64,000 nt of DNA from Arthrobacter sp. 18067 (GTDB taxonomy: Bacteria > Actinomycetota > Actinomycetes > Actinomycetales > Micrococcaceae): positions 124,001 to 188,000 of the forward strand of contig NZ_CACSJJ010000003.1 of assembly GCF_902706295.1 (NCBI RefSeq). Direction: 5' to 3'. Positions 30,106-40,710 of this stretch are shown piece after piece. Below the pieces are notes generated by a model. The model was not told the DNA's origin and ran no database searches. It worked only from the letters and a program-made list of their open reading frames with translations. Both the position numbers and the translations under genes were made by a program. Position 1 is the stretch's first letter. Every line of letters begins with the position of its first letter.

Positions 30106-30516
30106 GTGCTAGCCACCCCTAACCGTCTGCGGACGTCTACCGACTTTTCAACAACTGTACGTTCCGGCGTCCGCAATGGACGCCGGAACTTAGTGTTATA
30201 TACGGCCTCTATCGGGGCCGGGGAGCCGAGTCGAATCGGCTTCATTGTCTCCAAAGCCGTCGGGAACGCCGTGACCAGGAACCTCGTTAAGAGGAGACTG
30301 AGAGAAGCAGGCGCACTTTCCTTGCACACGCATGGAACGGGTCTGGCGGTCGTGGTCCGGGCACTGCCCTCAGCTGCATCTGCCAGCTGGGAGCAATTGC
30401 TCTCTGACTACAACGCCGCACTGGCAGTGACGACGAAGCGATTGGGTGGCTCAGTTCCACGCAACGCTTCGACTGAACACAACGGCACCACAACGGAAGG
30501 GACACCGCGTGCATGA
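30106..30516 (+). CDS. rnpA: Ribonuclease P protein component
   Basis: Protein subunit of RNase P, which with the catalytic RNA matures tRNA 5' ends. The 136-residue protein starts LATPNRLRTSTDFSTTVRSG, has the RNR motif in NAVTRNLVKRRLRE, and a Thr-rich C-terminal extension beyond the usual fold. GTG start 41 bases after rpmH. Confidence 0.96.
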   Translation: MLATPNRLRTSTDFSTTVRSGVRNGRRNLVLYTASIGAGEPSRIGFIVSKAVGNAVTRNLVKRRLREAGALSLHTHGTGLAVVVRALPSAASASWEQLLSDYNAALAVTTKRLGGSVPRNASTEHNGTTTEGTPRA

Positions 30517-30931
30517 CATAAGCACCGCCGTCGTTCCTTCTTCAAGCGCGCCCTCCGGACAGGTTCCCTCAAGGAATCTGTCCGCTGCGGTGGGCACCTT
30601 CCTTTGGGAGTTGCCGCGCAACATTCTTATTCTTTTGCTGAAGGCGTACCGCAAGGTCATCTCGCCCCTGTACGGCCAGGTTTGCCGTTTCTTTCCCTCT
30701 TGCTCGGCGTACGCGCTGGAAGCAGTAACGGTGCATGGCGCCGTGAAGGGTAGCTGGCTCGCAGCCAAAAGGCTCGCCAAATGCCACCCTTGGAATGCCG
30801 GTGGAGTGGACCATGTCCCCGCCGGCCACCGTCACTGGCCCGAAGGCCGGACGCCCACAATTGTTGTACTGAACAATCCGGACCAGTTCCTGGCTGCTCA
30901 GGCTGATGAAGAAGGCCGCTCGGCGGCCTAA
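30509..30931 (+). CDS. yidD: Membrane protein insertion efficiency factor YidD
   Basis: Small protein that assists YidC-dependent membrane insertion. The 140-residue form has the conserved YRKVISPLYGQVCRFFPSCS and YALEAVTVHGAVKGSWLAAKRL, then CHPWNAGGVDHVP. N- and C-terminal extensions make it longer than the usual 70-90 residues. GTG 30509 overlaps the end of rnpA by 8 bases; ATG-proximal alternatives lie a few codons downstream, so the exact start is uncertain. Confidence 0.9.
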   Translation: MHDISTAVVPSSSAPSGQVPSRNLSAAVGTFLWELPRNILILLLKAYRKVISPLYGQVCRFFPSCSAYALEAVTVHGAVKGSWLAAKRLAKCHPWNAGGVDHVPAGHRHWPEGRTPTIVVLNNPDQFLAAQADEEGRSAA

Positions 30932-30947
30932 CGAATAGGGATATCGT

Positions 30948-31925
30948 ATGGACTTCTTTGAAACAATCATGTTTCCGTTCAAGTGGCTGGTGTCAATCAT
31001 CATGGTTGGCTTCCACGAGGGACTGAGCTTCATTGGCCTGCCCGCCGCTAACGGCTGGACGTGGACTCTGTCCATCATCGGCCTCGTGTTGGTGATCCGT
31101 GCCGCCCTGATTCCTGTCTTCGTCAAGCAGATCAAGGCTCAGCGCGGCATGCAGCTGCTGCAGCCGGACCTGAAGAAACTTCAGACCAAGTACAAGGGCA
31201 AGACCGATCAGCTCTCCCGCCAGGCCATGGCGCAGGAACAGATGGCGCTGTACAAGAAGCACGGGACCAACCCGTTCTCGGCATGTTTGCCGATGCTGAT
31301 CCAGATGCCGTTCTTCTTCGCGCTGTTCCAGGTGTTGTCGGGTATCACCGCGGCCCGAAACACCGGCAAGGGCATCGGGGCAATGAGTGCCGACCAGGTT
31401 GTCCAGTTCGATGAATCCAGCATCTTTGGCGCTCCGCTCTCTGCATCGCTGCTCCACGGTGGTGCTGGTGGCAACGAGGTCGCAGTCTGGATTCTCTCTA
31501 TCGTGATGATCGTCGCCATGACGGCATCGCAGTTCATCACCCAGAAGCAGATCATGGCCAAGAACATGTCCGAAGAGGCCATGGCCAGCCCATTCATGCG
31601 CCAGCAGAAGATGATGCTCTACATCCTGCCGCTCGTGTTCGGTATCGGTGGTATCAACTTCCCGATCGGTGTCCTTATCTACTGGACCACAACCAACCTC
31701 TGGACCATGGGCCAGCAGTTCTTTGTCATCCGCCGTATGCCCACCCCCGGCTCACCTGCTGCGAAGGCACTGGAGGAGCGACGCGCCGCGAAGGGCCTGC
31801 CGCCGCTGCTGGGTGGCAAGAAGACCGCGGACGCTGCTGCTGAAGCCGAAGCTGCTGCCGCTGCAGCAGCCGAAATCCGTGCCCAGCGCGTCCAGCCACA
31901 ACGTAAGAACAGGAAGAAGAAGTAA
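30948..31925 (+). CDS. yidC: Membrane protein insertase YidC
   Basis: Inserts proteins into the cytoplasmic membrane alone or with Sec. The 325-residue protein has about five helices, a cytoplasmic charged hairpin after the first core helix (QIKAQRGMQLLQPDLKKLQ), the core LIQMPFFFALFQVLSG, and a basic tail (PQRKNRKKK) typical of Gram-positive YidC. No large periplasmic domain is present. Its stop overlaps the jag start by one base. Confidence 0.96.
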   Translation: MDFFETIMFPFKWLVSIIMVGFHEGLSFIGLPAANGWTWTLSIIGLVLVIRAALIPVFVKQIKAQRGMQLLQPDLKKLQTKYKGKTDQLSRQAMAQEQMALYKKHGTNPFSACLPMLIQMPFFFALFQVLSGITAARNTGKGIGAMSADQVVQFDESSIFGAPLSASLLHGGAGGNEVAVWILSIVMIVAMTASQFITQKQIMAKNMSEEAMASPFMRQQKMMLYILPLVFGIGGINFPIGVLIYWTTTNLWTMGQQFFVIRRMPTPGSPAAKALEERRAAKGLPPLLGGKKTADAAAEAEAAAAAAAEIRAQRVQPQRKNRKKK

Positions 31926-32476
31926 TGTCTGCCGAGAGCACTGAAGAAGTTATTGCCGCTGTGACTGAAGACGAGGAAGTCTCCACGGAAGAGACCCAGT
32001 CCAAGACGGCCAGCCGCTTGGAAGAAGAGGGCGACATCGCGGCCGACTACCTCGAAGAACTTCTTGATATTGCCGATATCGATGGCGACATCGACATTGA
32101 GGTTCGCAATGGACGCACGTACATCTCCATCGGCGCCGATGAAGAGTCTGCAGCCCTGGACAGCCTCGTAGGACGCGACGGTGAGGTCCTGGAAGCACTG
32201 CAGGAGCTGGCCCGCCTGTCTGTTCTTTCTGCCACCGAAAACCGTTCGCGCCTGGTGCTGGACATTAACGGTTACCGCAAGGAGCGCGCCGGCGTTCTTC
32301 AGCAGATTGCCGAAGACGCCGTGGCCAAGGTCAAGACCGACGGCGGTACCGTCGCCCTGGAGCCGATGAGCGCTTACGAGCGCAAGATCGTTCATGACGC
32401 CGTGGCCGACCTCGGATTTGTTTCCGAGTCCGAAGGCGAAGGCGCTGGCCGCCACATCGTCGTCTCGGCTGACTAG
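31925..32476 (+). CDS. jag: Jag/KhpB RNA-binding protein
   Basis: A 183-residue protein with an acidic N-terminus, a KH domain (GDIDIEVRNGRTYISIGADE, SLVGRDGEVLEALQELARL) and an R3H domain (ALEPMSAYERKIVHDAV, GAGRHIVVSAD). Family members bind RNA and in other bacteria form KhpA/KhpB dimers affecting cell elongation. Co-translated with yidC (TAATG). Confidence 0.95.
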   Translation: MSAESTEEVIAAVTEDEEVSTEETQSKTASRLEEEGDIAADYLEELLDIADIDGDIDIEVRNGRTYISIGADEESAALDSLVGRDGEVLEALQELARLSVLSATENRSRLVLDINGYRKERAGVLQQIAEDAVAKVKTDGGTVALEPMSAYERKIVHDAVADLGFVSESEGEGAGRHIVVSAD

Positions 32477-32482
32477 CAGCTC

Positions 32483-33133
32483 ATGGTTGACATCACCGCA
32501 GCTGAACTGGAAGCGGCAGAGAAGATTTTTGGGGAGCGCTTGGATCTCGCCAGGCGCTACGTGGAACACCTGGCAACGTCAGGAACCGAGCGCGGCCTGA
32601 TTGGCCCTCGCGAGATTCCGCGTCTGTGGAGCCGGCACGTTCTCAACTGTGCGGTCATTGAATCCGCCATTGCCATGGACAGCCACGTCGCCGATGTCGG
32701 ATCCGGGGCAGGCCTGCCGGGCCTTTGCCTGGCGATTGCCCGCCCGGATCTGGAACTGACCCTGATTGAGCCGCTGGAACGTCGTGTCATCTGGCTCCAG
32801 GAAGTCGTTGATGACCTCGGCCTGGACAACGTCACCATCATGAGGACGCGTGCTGAGCTCGCTGTCGGAATGGTGGACGCAGATGTTGTTACCGCCCGGG
32901 CGGTTTCTGCTCTTTCCAACCTGGCAGGCCTCACGATTCCGCTGTTGAACGGCCGTGGTGAAGTGGTGGCCATCAAGGGTCGCAGTGCCGCCGAGGAGAT
33001 TGAGAAGGCAAAGAAGGTCATCCGCAAACTTGGCGGCGTGGAAACGTCCGTTGTGGTTTGTGGACAGGAGCTTTTGGAGGAACCCACCACCGTGGTGAGG
33101 ATTATCGTCAACAAGCCCGGAAAGACAGTCTGA
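32483..33133 (+). CDS. rsmG: 16S rRNA (guanine527-N7)-methyltransferase RsmG
   Basis: Methylates G527 in 16S rRNA using S-adenosylmethionine. The 216-residue protein has the SAM-binding DVGSGAGLPGLCLAIARPDL, LIEPLERRVIWLQEV and VTARAVSALSNL. It starts 6 bases after jag. rsmG directly before parA is widely conserved. Confidence 0.96.
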   Translation: MVDITAAELEAAEKIFGERLDLARRYVEHLATSGTERGLIGPREIPRLWSRHVLNCAVIESAIAMDSHVADVGSGAGLPGLCLAIARPDLELTLIEPLERRVIWLQEVVDDLGLDNVTIMRTRAELAVGMVDADVVTARAVSALSNLAGLTIPLLNGRGEVVAIKGRSAAEEIEKAKKVIRKLGGVETSVVVCGQELLEEPTTVVRIIVNKPGKTV

Positions 33134-33220
33134 GACCCGCTCGGTTTCCCGCGTGTCGGCGGCTGAGCAGTTAGGCTAGAGAACGGCAGCAAGCGCCGAA
33201 TGAGAGTGAGAGTGTGACCA

Positions 33221-34276
33221 GTGGGCAGTAGTGAAACCTCCACGCAGCGAATCCCCCCGTTTATGTCTTTGGGGTCCGCGCGGGCCATGGCTACACCCTC
33301 TGCGTCTCTCCAGTCTGCGATAGTGCGCACTGATTCGGTTGATAATGCGGCAGTTTCACGTGAAACCGTAGTTGATGGAGTGCATAACGTGATGGATTCC
33401 ATTGATGATTCGAGTCCCATCGCCCGTCAATTGGCTAACGAGACCCGTCGGCGCGAACGCTTGATTGGCAGGGAACTGCCCAAGCCGGACAAGACCCGTA
33501 TCTTCACGGTTTCCAATCAAAAGGGTGGGGTTGGAAAGACCACCACCACGGTGAACATCGCTGCCGCCCTTGCCTCTGCCGGCCTCAACGTGCTGGTGAT
33601 CGACATTGACCCCCAAGGCAATGCCTCAACAGCTCTGGGCATTGAGCACCATGCCGACGTGGACAGCATCTACGACGTCCTGATCAATGACCTTCCGTTG
33701 AAGGACGTTGTGGCTCCGTGCCCCGACATTCCCAATCTGATCTGTGCGCCCGCGACCATTCACCTCGCCGGCGCAGAGATTGAGCTGGTTTCCCTGGTCG
33801 CCCGCGAGCAGAGGCTTCGACGCGCCATCGACGTCTATGCCAAGGAGCGCGAGAAGAACGGTGAAGGCCGACTGGACTTCATCTTCATTGACTGCCCACC
33901 GAGTCTGGGACTGCTGACAGTCAATGCGTTCTGTGCCGCGAGTGAAGTCCTCATTCCCATCCAGTGCGAGTACTACGCACTCGAAGGCCTGAGCCAGCTC
34001 CTCAAGAACATCGAGATGATCCAGAAGCACCTCAACGCTGACCTGGTGGTCTCGACAATTCTCTTGACGATGTACGACGGCCGGACAAACCTGGCTGCGC
34101 AGGTGGCGTCCGAGGTCCGCCAGCACTTCCCCGAGCAAGTTTTGGGAGCTGTGGTCCCGCGCTCCGTGCGCATCTCTGAAGCGCCGAGCTACCAGCAAAC
34201 GGTCATGACCTACGATCCTTCGTCGAGCGGCGCGCTGTCCTACATGGAAGCCGCCGCCGAAATCGCTGAACGCTAG
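33221..34276 (+). CDS. parA: Chromosome partition ATPase ParA
   Basis: Deviant Walker A ATPase that forms a gradient on the nucleoid and moves ParB-parS complexes. Residues about 90-351 are the conserved core: Walker [14 protein letters not shown], switch region [15 protein letters not shown] and [11 protein letters not shown]. From GTG 33221 the protein is 351 residues with a long variable N-terminus that contains VSRET, encoded by a parS site. An in-frame ATG at 33391 would give a shorter protein without that segment. The upstream ribosome binding site is weak, so the start is uncertain. Confidence 0.93.
   Translation: MGSSETSTQRIPPFMSLGSARAMATPSASLQSAIVRTDSVDNAAVSRETVVDGVHNVMDSIDDSSPIARQLANETRRRERLIGRELPKPDKTRIFTVSNQKGGVGKTTTTVNIAAALASAGLNVLVIDIDPQGNASTALGIEHHADVDSIYDVLINDLPLKDVVAPCPDIPNLICAPATIHLAGAEIELVSLVAREQRLRRAIDVYAKEREKNGEGRLDFIFIDCPPSLGLLTVNAFCAASEVLIPIQCEYYALEGLSQLLKNIEMIQKHLNADLVVSTILLTMYDGRTNLAAQVASEVRQHFPEQVLGAVVPRSVRISEAPSYQQTVMTYDPSSSGALSYMEAAAEIAER
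33352..33367. promoter_or_regulatory. parS: parS site inside the parA N-terminal coding region
   Basis: AGTTTCACGTGAAACC matches the parS consensus TGTTTCACGTGAAACA at the inner 14 bases. It lies in frame as Val-Ser-Arg-Glu-Thr if parA starts at 33221, or in the parA leader if it starts at 33391. Confidence 0.9.
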
Positions 34277-34343
34277 AATTCTTGAAACACTGCAACAGCC
34301 TGAGCAGCGCCTTGCTCGGCTATTTCATCGGAGGGATGAATCA

Positions 34344-35570
34344 ATGAGCGAAAAGCGAAGGGGCCTCGGCAGGGGTCTTGGGGCTCTCATTCCTAGCTCG
34401 GCCGCGGCCCAGGGAAACGGCGCCGCACCATCCCGCCCAGTGGACCTGTTCTTCCCGGAAGCCAGGAAGACAGAAGATCCGGCAGTGGAAGCTCCGCTTC
34501 AGGTCTCAGCTGCCGAGGCAGAGTCAAAACCGGATACGGCAGTGCCGGCCGCTGGTAAGGCTGCAGCGCCCAAGACCAAGAGTGCGGCCGCCAAGGCCCC
34601 GGCCAAGCCCTCCACCGCTAAGTCATCGCCAGCCAAGCCTGCCACTAAGCGAACTGCCGCGTCAGCTGATCTGACGGTGGACGATTCGGAATCCGCAGTT
34701 GCAGCAACGACGTCGTTCGCTCGCTCCGCCGCGGACGTAGAGTTGGTGGAGGTTCCCGGTGCTCGCTTTGCCGAGATTCCCGTAGGCGACATCCACCCGA
34801 ACCGCAAACAGCCGCGTTCGGTCTTCGATGAAGATGACATGGCCGAGCTGGTCCACTCTGTCCGGGAAATCGGCGTTCTCCAGCCAATTGTTGTGCGTAC
34901 TTCAACCGAAAAGGATGGAGAACCGTATGAATTGGTTATGGGAGAGCGTCGCTGGCGTGCAGTGCAGGCCGCGGGACTGGAAACCATCCCTGCAATCGTC
35001 CGCGACACTACCGACGACGACCTGCTCCGCGACGCTCTGCTGGAGAACCTGCACCGCAGCCAACTGAATCCCCTGGAAGAGGCCGCAGCCTATCAGCAGC
35101 TCCTGGAAGACTTCGGGACCACGCACGAGCAGCTTGCAGACCGCATCGGTCGATCGAGGCCCCAGGTCTCCAACACTCTTCGCCTCCTGAAGCTCCCGCC
35201 TTTGGTTCAGCGGCGGGTAGCTGCCAGCGTGCTGTCGGCCGGCCATGCACGGGCTCTCCTTGCACTTCCGGATGCGGCAGCGATGGAGCGCTTGGCACAG
35301 AAGATTGTGGCTGAAGGTATGTCCGTGCGGGCTACAGAGGAGGCAGTGGCTCTCTATCAAGATCCCACTACCCCTGCCAAGAGCAGCATCCCGAAGGCCA
35401 ACGCGCGCCACGAGCGCTTGGACTACTTGGCGTCATCCCTTTCGGATCGTTTGGACACAAACGTGAAGATCACCCTGGGTGCGCGTAAAGGCCGCGTGAG
35501 CATTGAGTTTGCCAGCGTCGAGGACCTCAACCGCATCATGGATGTACTTGGACCTGGTGCCGAGGATTAA
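34344..35570 (+). CDS. parB: Chromosome partition protein ParB
   Basis: CTP-dependent clamp that loads at parS and spreads. The 408-residue protein has an N-terminal parA-contacting start ([14 protein letters not shown]), a long Ala/Lys/Pro-rich linker (about 60-115), the CTP-binding domain with GERRWRA and [14 protein letters not shown], the parS-binding helix-turn-helix ([19 protein letters not shown]), and a C-terminal dimer domain. It is 67 bases after parA. Nine parS sites follow it. Confidence 0.96.
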   Translation: MSEKRRGLGRGLGALIPSSAAAQGNGAAPSRPVDLFFPEARKTEDPAVEAPLQVSAAEAESKPDTAVPAAGKAAAPKTKSAAAKAPAKPSTAKSSPAKPATKRTAASADLTVDDSESAVAATTSFARSAADVELVEVPGARFAEIPVGDIHPNRKQPRSVFDEDDMAELVHSVREIGVLQPIVVRTSTEKDGEPYELVMGERRWRAVQAAGLETIPAIVRDTTDDDLLRDALLENLHRSQLNPLEEAAAYQQLLEDFGTTHEQLADRIGRSRPQVSNTLRLLKLPPLVQRRVAASVLSAGHARALLALPDAAAMERLAQKIVAEGMSVRATEEAVALYQDPTTPAKSSIPKANARHERLDYLASSLSDRLDTNVKITLGARKGRVSIEFASVEDLNRIMDVLGPGAED

Positions 35571-35588
35571 TTGATACGCTTTCAACTG

Positions 35589-35623
35589 AATGGGGCTTAC
35601 TCTTCGAGTAGGCCCCATTTTTT
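35589..35623 (+). terminator. Rho-independent terminator after parB
   Basis: AATGGGGCTTACT pairs with AGTAGGCCCCATT (one G-T pair) around a CTTCG loop, followed by a T-run. It is 19 bases after the parB stop and closes the rpmH-parB gene run. Confidence 0.92.
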
Positions 35624-35742
35624 GTGCGAAATCTCAGTAAGATTCCTCTATTTGGAACAGGCTGTTCGACCGGCACTGCTTCGCTGTTGATTGTTCGGGC
35701 CGGCAGTCTTTGCATCTCTTCGTGTACCTATGGTCGTCATAA

Positions 35743-35758
35743 TGTTTCACGTGAAACT
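35743..35758. promoter_or_regulatory. parS: parS site 2
   Basis: TGTTTCACGTGAAACT, 15 of 16 bases of the consensus. First site beyond parB, 172 bases after its stop. Confidence 0.93.
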
Positions 35759-36210
35759 GGGGCTGATAGCCATGAATCCCATCCGACTAGAACCAGCCTG
35801 CAAAAACGCGATAAAACGTGGTAACTCGCAGGAATCTCCGGTTGAGGTGAACCATCAAACCGTCCTGTTTGCGCGTAGGATCGCCAGCTGGCTGGTTTGT
35901 ACCGCGTCCAGGGCCGAGGTGCTGCACTCTGAACCACGTGATGAGAGACATGGGGCCTATGTGTTCGCTTATTCACAAAGCGGACAGGCACGAGAGTACC
36001 TTGCGGAATACCCTTGATTCTGGCGTCTTCACCCACGGTGCAGTTGTTGGAGGGAGAGCGCATCGTAGAAGGATTTCCCTTTGCGCGCGAACAGCGCTTT
36101 TCTTAACGAAAATGCAATGCGATCCATATCATTGCGCAAGGGTGGTTGGCTTGGGCCATGCAGGGCCCTCTCGCTGGTATCCACTGCGGCGAATGGAGCT
36201 GTCCCCCTGA

Positions 36211-36226
36211 TGTTTCACGTGAAACT
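36211..36226. promoter_or_regulatory. parS: parS site 3
   Basis: TGTTTCACGTGAAACT, 15 of 16 consensus bases, 468 bases after the previous site. Confidence 0.93.
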
Positions 36227-36643
36227 GTTGCGGGCAATCACTGGTTGCCATAATCTCGTCACCAGATAGCGGTATCGTGATGAGTTCTGGGCCCCAGGTG
36301 GGACAAGTACCACCAGCACCACGGTCTCCAATGCTGAACCTCTGGTGGTGGCGGCGGCGGAGTGGGTCCTGGGGAGGGCCACGGTTTTGTACGCTTGTGA
36401 GGCTATTGCGCCCATTCCCTAACTGTTCGGCACTACATTTGGGTGAGGTCAAGAAGGCAGGAAGCTCTGTGCTGGGTGGATGCTGCCCAGACGGTCGGGA
36501 TTGGATGCTTGTTCTGCAAGTACCGGTAGCCGATGTATAGCAATGTCGATACTTCCGCCTCTGAGTACCGTTTTCGTGAGCTCTAGCCGAGTACCTGACT
36601 GAGGGTCACCCTGCCTGCGTGCGCCGTATGTGAATGAGGTCGA

Positions 36644-36659
36644 TGTTTCACGTGAAACA
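36644..36659. promoter_or_regulatory. parS: parS site 4 (perfect)
   Basis: TGTTTCACGTGAAACA, a perfect 16-bp palindrome identical to consensus. Confidence 0.97.
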
Positions 36660-36885
36660 GTGCCTCCACTCGTCGCGTAGGTGCCATCACCGGGCGTTAT
36701 CTAACCCATCACGGAGCGTTGGAGCCTGGAGGGTTTGTGTTCGATCAGAAGAATTTGGTGGAACACGAGGGAGCTTTGTCGTTGATCCTCGGACAGAGCA
36801 TCGTGGAGCGTCTCAGTGATCGTCCTGACACTTCACGTTTGGGCCTGGTTTGCTCAAGATGTGCCGATGAACTCGGCGTCGTCGA

Positions 36886-36901
36886 TGTTTCACGTGAAAC
36901 A
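36886..36901. promoter_or_regulatory. parS: parS site 5 (perfect)
   Basis: TGTTTCACGTGAAACA, perfect consensus, 242 bases after site 4. Both sites 4 and 5 are preceded by CGA. Confidence 0.97.
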
Positions 36902-38252
36902 GGCAGCCGACATGTCTGTGTATGAAACCTTATGAGGGATTCTTGCCTATTCACGGGAATCTGTAATCATCGGTTGGTAGTCGAGGTCCGTAGTGAGACG
37001 TACCGGTACTATTTGGGATGGTCAGCTCTGTGCATTGCCACCATGCTGGACCGCTCCCCTGTCTGTTAGGCACGAGGGCCAGTGGGGAGCAGCGCGATCT
37101 CGGGTCACCTCAACTCGGGTTGGTTCCGTAGATGAGGTCCCATGTATGGGTTGCCCTCCAGGTTCCGACAGTAGGGCGGCACGGGCTCAAGCGGCGCATC
37201 TGGCGGGTCACCGAATATTGCAGAGACTTTACCGCTGTGCCAACCAGCGCGAATTACATCTGTTCGACATTCAACGGACTGACTGCGGTCAGCGCTTCTC
37301 GGCTGAATGGCAGTGGATGAAGAAGATGCCCCAACGAAGCCTCCGGGGTCCGACTGTGGCAGCCACATTTGTCGTGTTGCCGGTCTGTGCGCCGACACTA
37401 GACGTTGTCCGCTGGTACTGGGCCTGATCGCGATCGCGGCACGCCGTGCGCCCTGCTAAAGGCCTAGTGGAAGCTGTGTCAGGAGAGAGTGGGACGTCGA
37501 CGCCCGAGTGGGTACACTCCTCGGACCCTCCTGGCTGGGGTGATGCCGTCCTTCCGATGAGGGGCAAGATGGAGATGACTTCAGCTTAGGCTAACCCCTT
37601 TGCTGGCCCGGGTTAATCCAGTGGAGGACCACGGACAGATGCCATGGCCCACCTAGCTGTCTTCGGGGACTTCACCACCTGCTGAGGACCCCAGTATGTG
37701 TTTGCACTTGAAGGGAGCCACCGCGCATTCGATGTGGCGGCAACAGTATGCCACTTCTGGCGAAGTCGTCAGGGACTGGCTTCGCTGCGTGTTCCGCGCG
37801 CCGTGGATGGCTGTCCGTACTTAGTTGTGACGGCCATCTGAGTGACACTGGTTTGGTGACTTTGGGGCGTCACGGCTTTTGGTGTCCTCAAAGGTGGTTG
37901 TGACACCACTAGCCCGCCTCAGTCACTGCAGCATGACTCTGGCTACCATACCTAAGACTCGGGGGCATAATAGGCCTCCCTTGCAAGGATGCACACTCGC
38001 GGACGAGTAGTCCGTCGGAGCGCAACAGTGACGAACGTTGAGAGATGACAACCCGGCGTCCAACGCTCAGCAACGGGCTTGCCGGTACGCATAGCAGAGG
38101 ACCGCTCTCAGAATGGTCCGATGTCGTTCGTGCGGGCACAGCTCCCTCTCCTGCTCACTGTGTCTCGCATAAGAGCATGTGCCTCTCTGCGCTAGCAGAG
38201 GGAAGATTTGGACTGAGCAGTGTCGTCTCCCTTATGCTCCCAAGTTGCTATA

Positions 38253-38268
38253 TGTTTCACGTGAAACC
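38253..38268. promoter_or_regulatory. parS: parS site 6
   Basis: TGTTTCACGTGAAACC, 15 of 16 consensus bases. It lies about 70 bases before a perfect DnaA box. Confidence 0.93.
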
Positions 38269-38339
38269 GACGGCTGCCTAAGCGTCCTGCCAGCAGACCA
38301 TACGATCGTCACGACTGTGCATATTGCGGTGGATATCCC

Positions 38340-38348
38340 TGTGGATAA
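38340..38348 (-). promoter_or_regulatory. DnaA box inside the parS region
   Basis: TGTGGATAA, a perfect DnaA box in reverse orientation, followed by a weaker GGGGATAA. Confidence 0.6.
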
Positions 38349-38673
38349 CAATGGGGATAACTCTGTGAGTAAGTTGCCGAATTTCTCCGAGCCTGGGAGG
38401 GTCATTTGGCCTGTACGACAGTTCTCGCCTCGTTCCTATCCGTTGATGAGGACGCTGTGTATGAGGCGGACCTCGCAGCCCGGGTCTACGGGCCTAAGTG
38501 ACTGTGTTTAACACCATATTCCTCTGATTTTGAGCTACTTTCAGTCAGGGTCCGCCAAGACGCTACAGCGGTCCCCTGCGGTGCTTCCAGCCGGCAAGTT
38601 CGGAAGCGCCATCATCGAATCACCGGTGATGGCCAAGGGCACTGTGAACAACATCATGGGCAGTGGATAAGCC

Positions 38674-38682
38674 TGTGGATAA
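38674..38682 (-). promoter_or_regulatory. DnaA box inside the parS region
   Basis: TGTGGATAA, perfect, with AGTGGATAA at 38662-38670 twelve bases before it in the same orientation. Confidence 0.6.
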
Positions 38683-39351
38683 GATTGTGCACAACTTTGG
38701 TATCGGGGTAGGTGGAACGGTGGACAACCGTGGGCCTAGACACGCGTTTCAGTCGCCACGGCCCCAAGGTCTGGTTCTCTCTGACCTCCTTATCCCGTTT
38801 TCGGGAAGTTGGTTTGGTGTTTGGGTTCCGCACGACGATGTGCCTGCGTTGAACTGCTGTGACCACTCTGCCGACCGACTGAGGTCCTAGTGGCAAAGTC
38901 AAGGCAAGTAGGCGGTACGGAGTTAGGCGACAGTCCCCATCGAGGACATGCAGTCATCCGATGTCTCGGACAGTTGTCCACGATGGATGACTACACCAGA
39001 GACTACCCATCCCGGCGTCCCAGTGGTTTGCCATGGGCACCGTGTGTTGGGGGCATGCACTGTGTCTTGTAGGGCGTTTGCCGCACGCGCTGGCATTGTC
39101 AGTGTTGCGCCCTATCTGTGAGGCGTCCTGCAGCTGCGCGCGAAGCGATGTGCTTGCCCATCTCCCCGGGCCGTGGTGGGCGCTGAGGATCGCCCAGTTC
39201 AACTCAGCTCGGGGACTGTGACTTTGAGTTGCGGACATGGTTGAACCTTGGAGAGAACGCGGACAATTGATCCTTGGCCGTGAGTTGGATCGCGTACATA
39301 CCGTCTCCGTCTGCGGGAGGCTTCACAGTGGGTTCGACCTGGGGGCTGCAT

Positions 39352-39367
39352 TGTTTCACGTGAAACG
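39352..39367. promoter_or_regulatory. parS: parS site 7 (tandem pair, left)
   Basis: TGTTTCACGTGAAACG, 15 of 16 consensus bases. The next site starts only 37 bases later. Confidence 0.93.
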
Positions 39368-39388
39368 GGGCCGACCCAGATGGATCCG

Positions 39389-39404
39389 CGTTTCACGTGA
39401 AACA
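39389..39404. promoter_or_regulatory. parS: parS site 8 (tandem pair, right)
   Basis: CGTTTCACGTGAAACA, 15 of 16 consensus bases, 37 bases from site 7 start to start. Confidence 0.93.
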
Positions 39405-39941
39405 TCGCAGGTTCAAGTGAACATCGATGCGAATGTCCGGTGGTGTGGGTACTTGGGCGTGGGAGCGGCGATGAGCTCGCCCACGTGGTTGGCCTAGAGA
39501 TGCCCCACCGCAGACAGTCTAAGCTGCTACCGCCTTTCCTAGGGACAGCTGGGTGGGCTGCATGCATGCGCGCGCTGGCCCTGCCCCCAGTCCTACAGTC
39601 CGTGGCGACTTGTACGTCCAGTCCACCTTCTGCGTCGTCACCTGTGGGGTGAGGGGTTCGATTTGGGAAGCGGTGTGGCGCCGATGGTTGGAGGGGCTAC
39701 GTGCAGCTCAATCGTTTCAGTCCTGGCTGGTCAGCCACGCCCGTCGGATCTTCGTATTTGCGATGGATACGCAACGGGACTCGATGGACCTGACAGTACC
39801 AGCATGGTGGACGCTGGCAGCCTCTTAGCTGTGAAGAGGATCGCTTTGTGCTAGCTGACTTCAGCACCCAAATACTGAAGAATCATAAGTGTTTCCTGGG
39901 GAGGCCAAATACGAACGCACCTGCCGAGGGAAGGTTAGGAG

Positions 39942-39957
39942 TGTTTCACGTGAAACA
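39942..39957. promoter_or_regulatory. parS: parS site 9 (perfect)
   Basis: TGTTTCACGTGAAACA, perfect, with symmetric flanking G and C that extend the palindrome to 18 bp. Confidence 0.97.
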
Positions 39958-40694
39958 CGACTAGTCCCGAACCGGAGAGTTGAATCCGAGTGTCATAGCG
40001 AGCTGCAGACAGGGCACGGCGACGAAACAATGACTCCAGAAGGACTCGCACTCGAAAGGTGGGTGGACTCTGGTTTCGAACTTGATCTGCTTGCGGATAA
40101 GTCGAAGCCGGCTGGGTGAGCGCAATGCATCGCGCTCGGTCGCAGGAGTGCACACATCGACGTGTGATCTGTTCGGAGTCCGTGGCCTCTATCCCCTATT
40201 GCAGCCCCTCACCAATGTCGATCTCACCTTCCCCTTGGCTATCCCGGGCCTCGTGATGGCGCATTGATGGCGTGCGTTGCACCCGGAAGAGCGCGACGAG
40301 GCAATCCCAAGGGAATGGGACTGCGCTCGTTTCCTCAAATCTCTGTTCTCAGTGTGGTTTACAGGCCGCCGAGTGTTTGAGTCACATGGGAGCTCGTACA
40401 AACATTGACCCTCGGTCCCTTTGATGGCGATGAATGTCGTGGCTCTCAGAAGTCTTCGGGCTGGCCCAATGGCGGACAGAATCGTCTCGCACCTGCAGCC
40501 GGCAGCATAAGCATCAGGCCCCTACGAGAGGTTGAAATAGAAGGTGTCCGGCTGAGCTCAGCTTGGTTCCGAGTCTGAGTACGGGCAGCTATTTTGCTCC
40601 GCGCAACTGCGTCACTGCAGAAGGTGGTGTGCGCAAACACTCTTGAACTGAGGTGTAGCGCATTCAAAGGTAAGTCGCGGTTGGCCAGGATGAG

Positions 40695-40710
40695 TGTTTC
40701 ACGTGAAACA
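40695..40710. promoter_or_regulatory. parS: parS site 10 (perfect, extended palindrome)
   Basis: TGTTTCACGTGAAACA flanked by TGAG and CTCA, giving a perfect 24-bp palindrome at 40691-40714. Last parS site seen before trxA. Confidence 0.97.

Noticed and set aside
36993-37427. 144-codon ORF in the parS field
   Set aside because: No domain, ribosome binding site or codon bias; many Cys/Trp/Arg as in chance frames.
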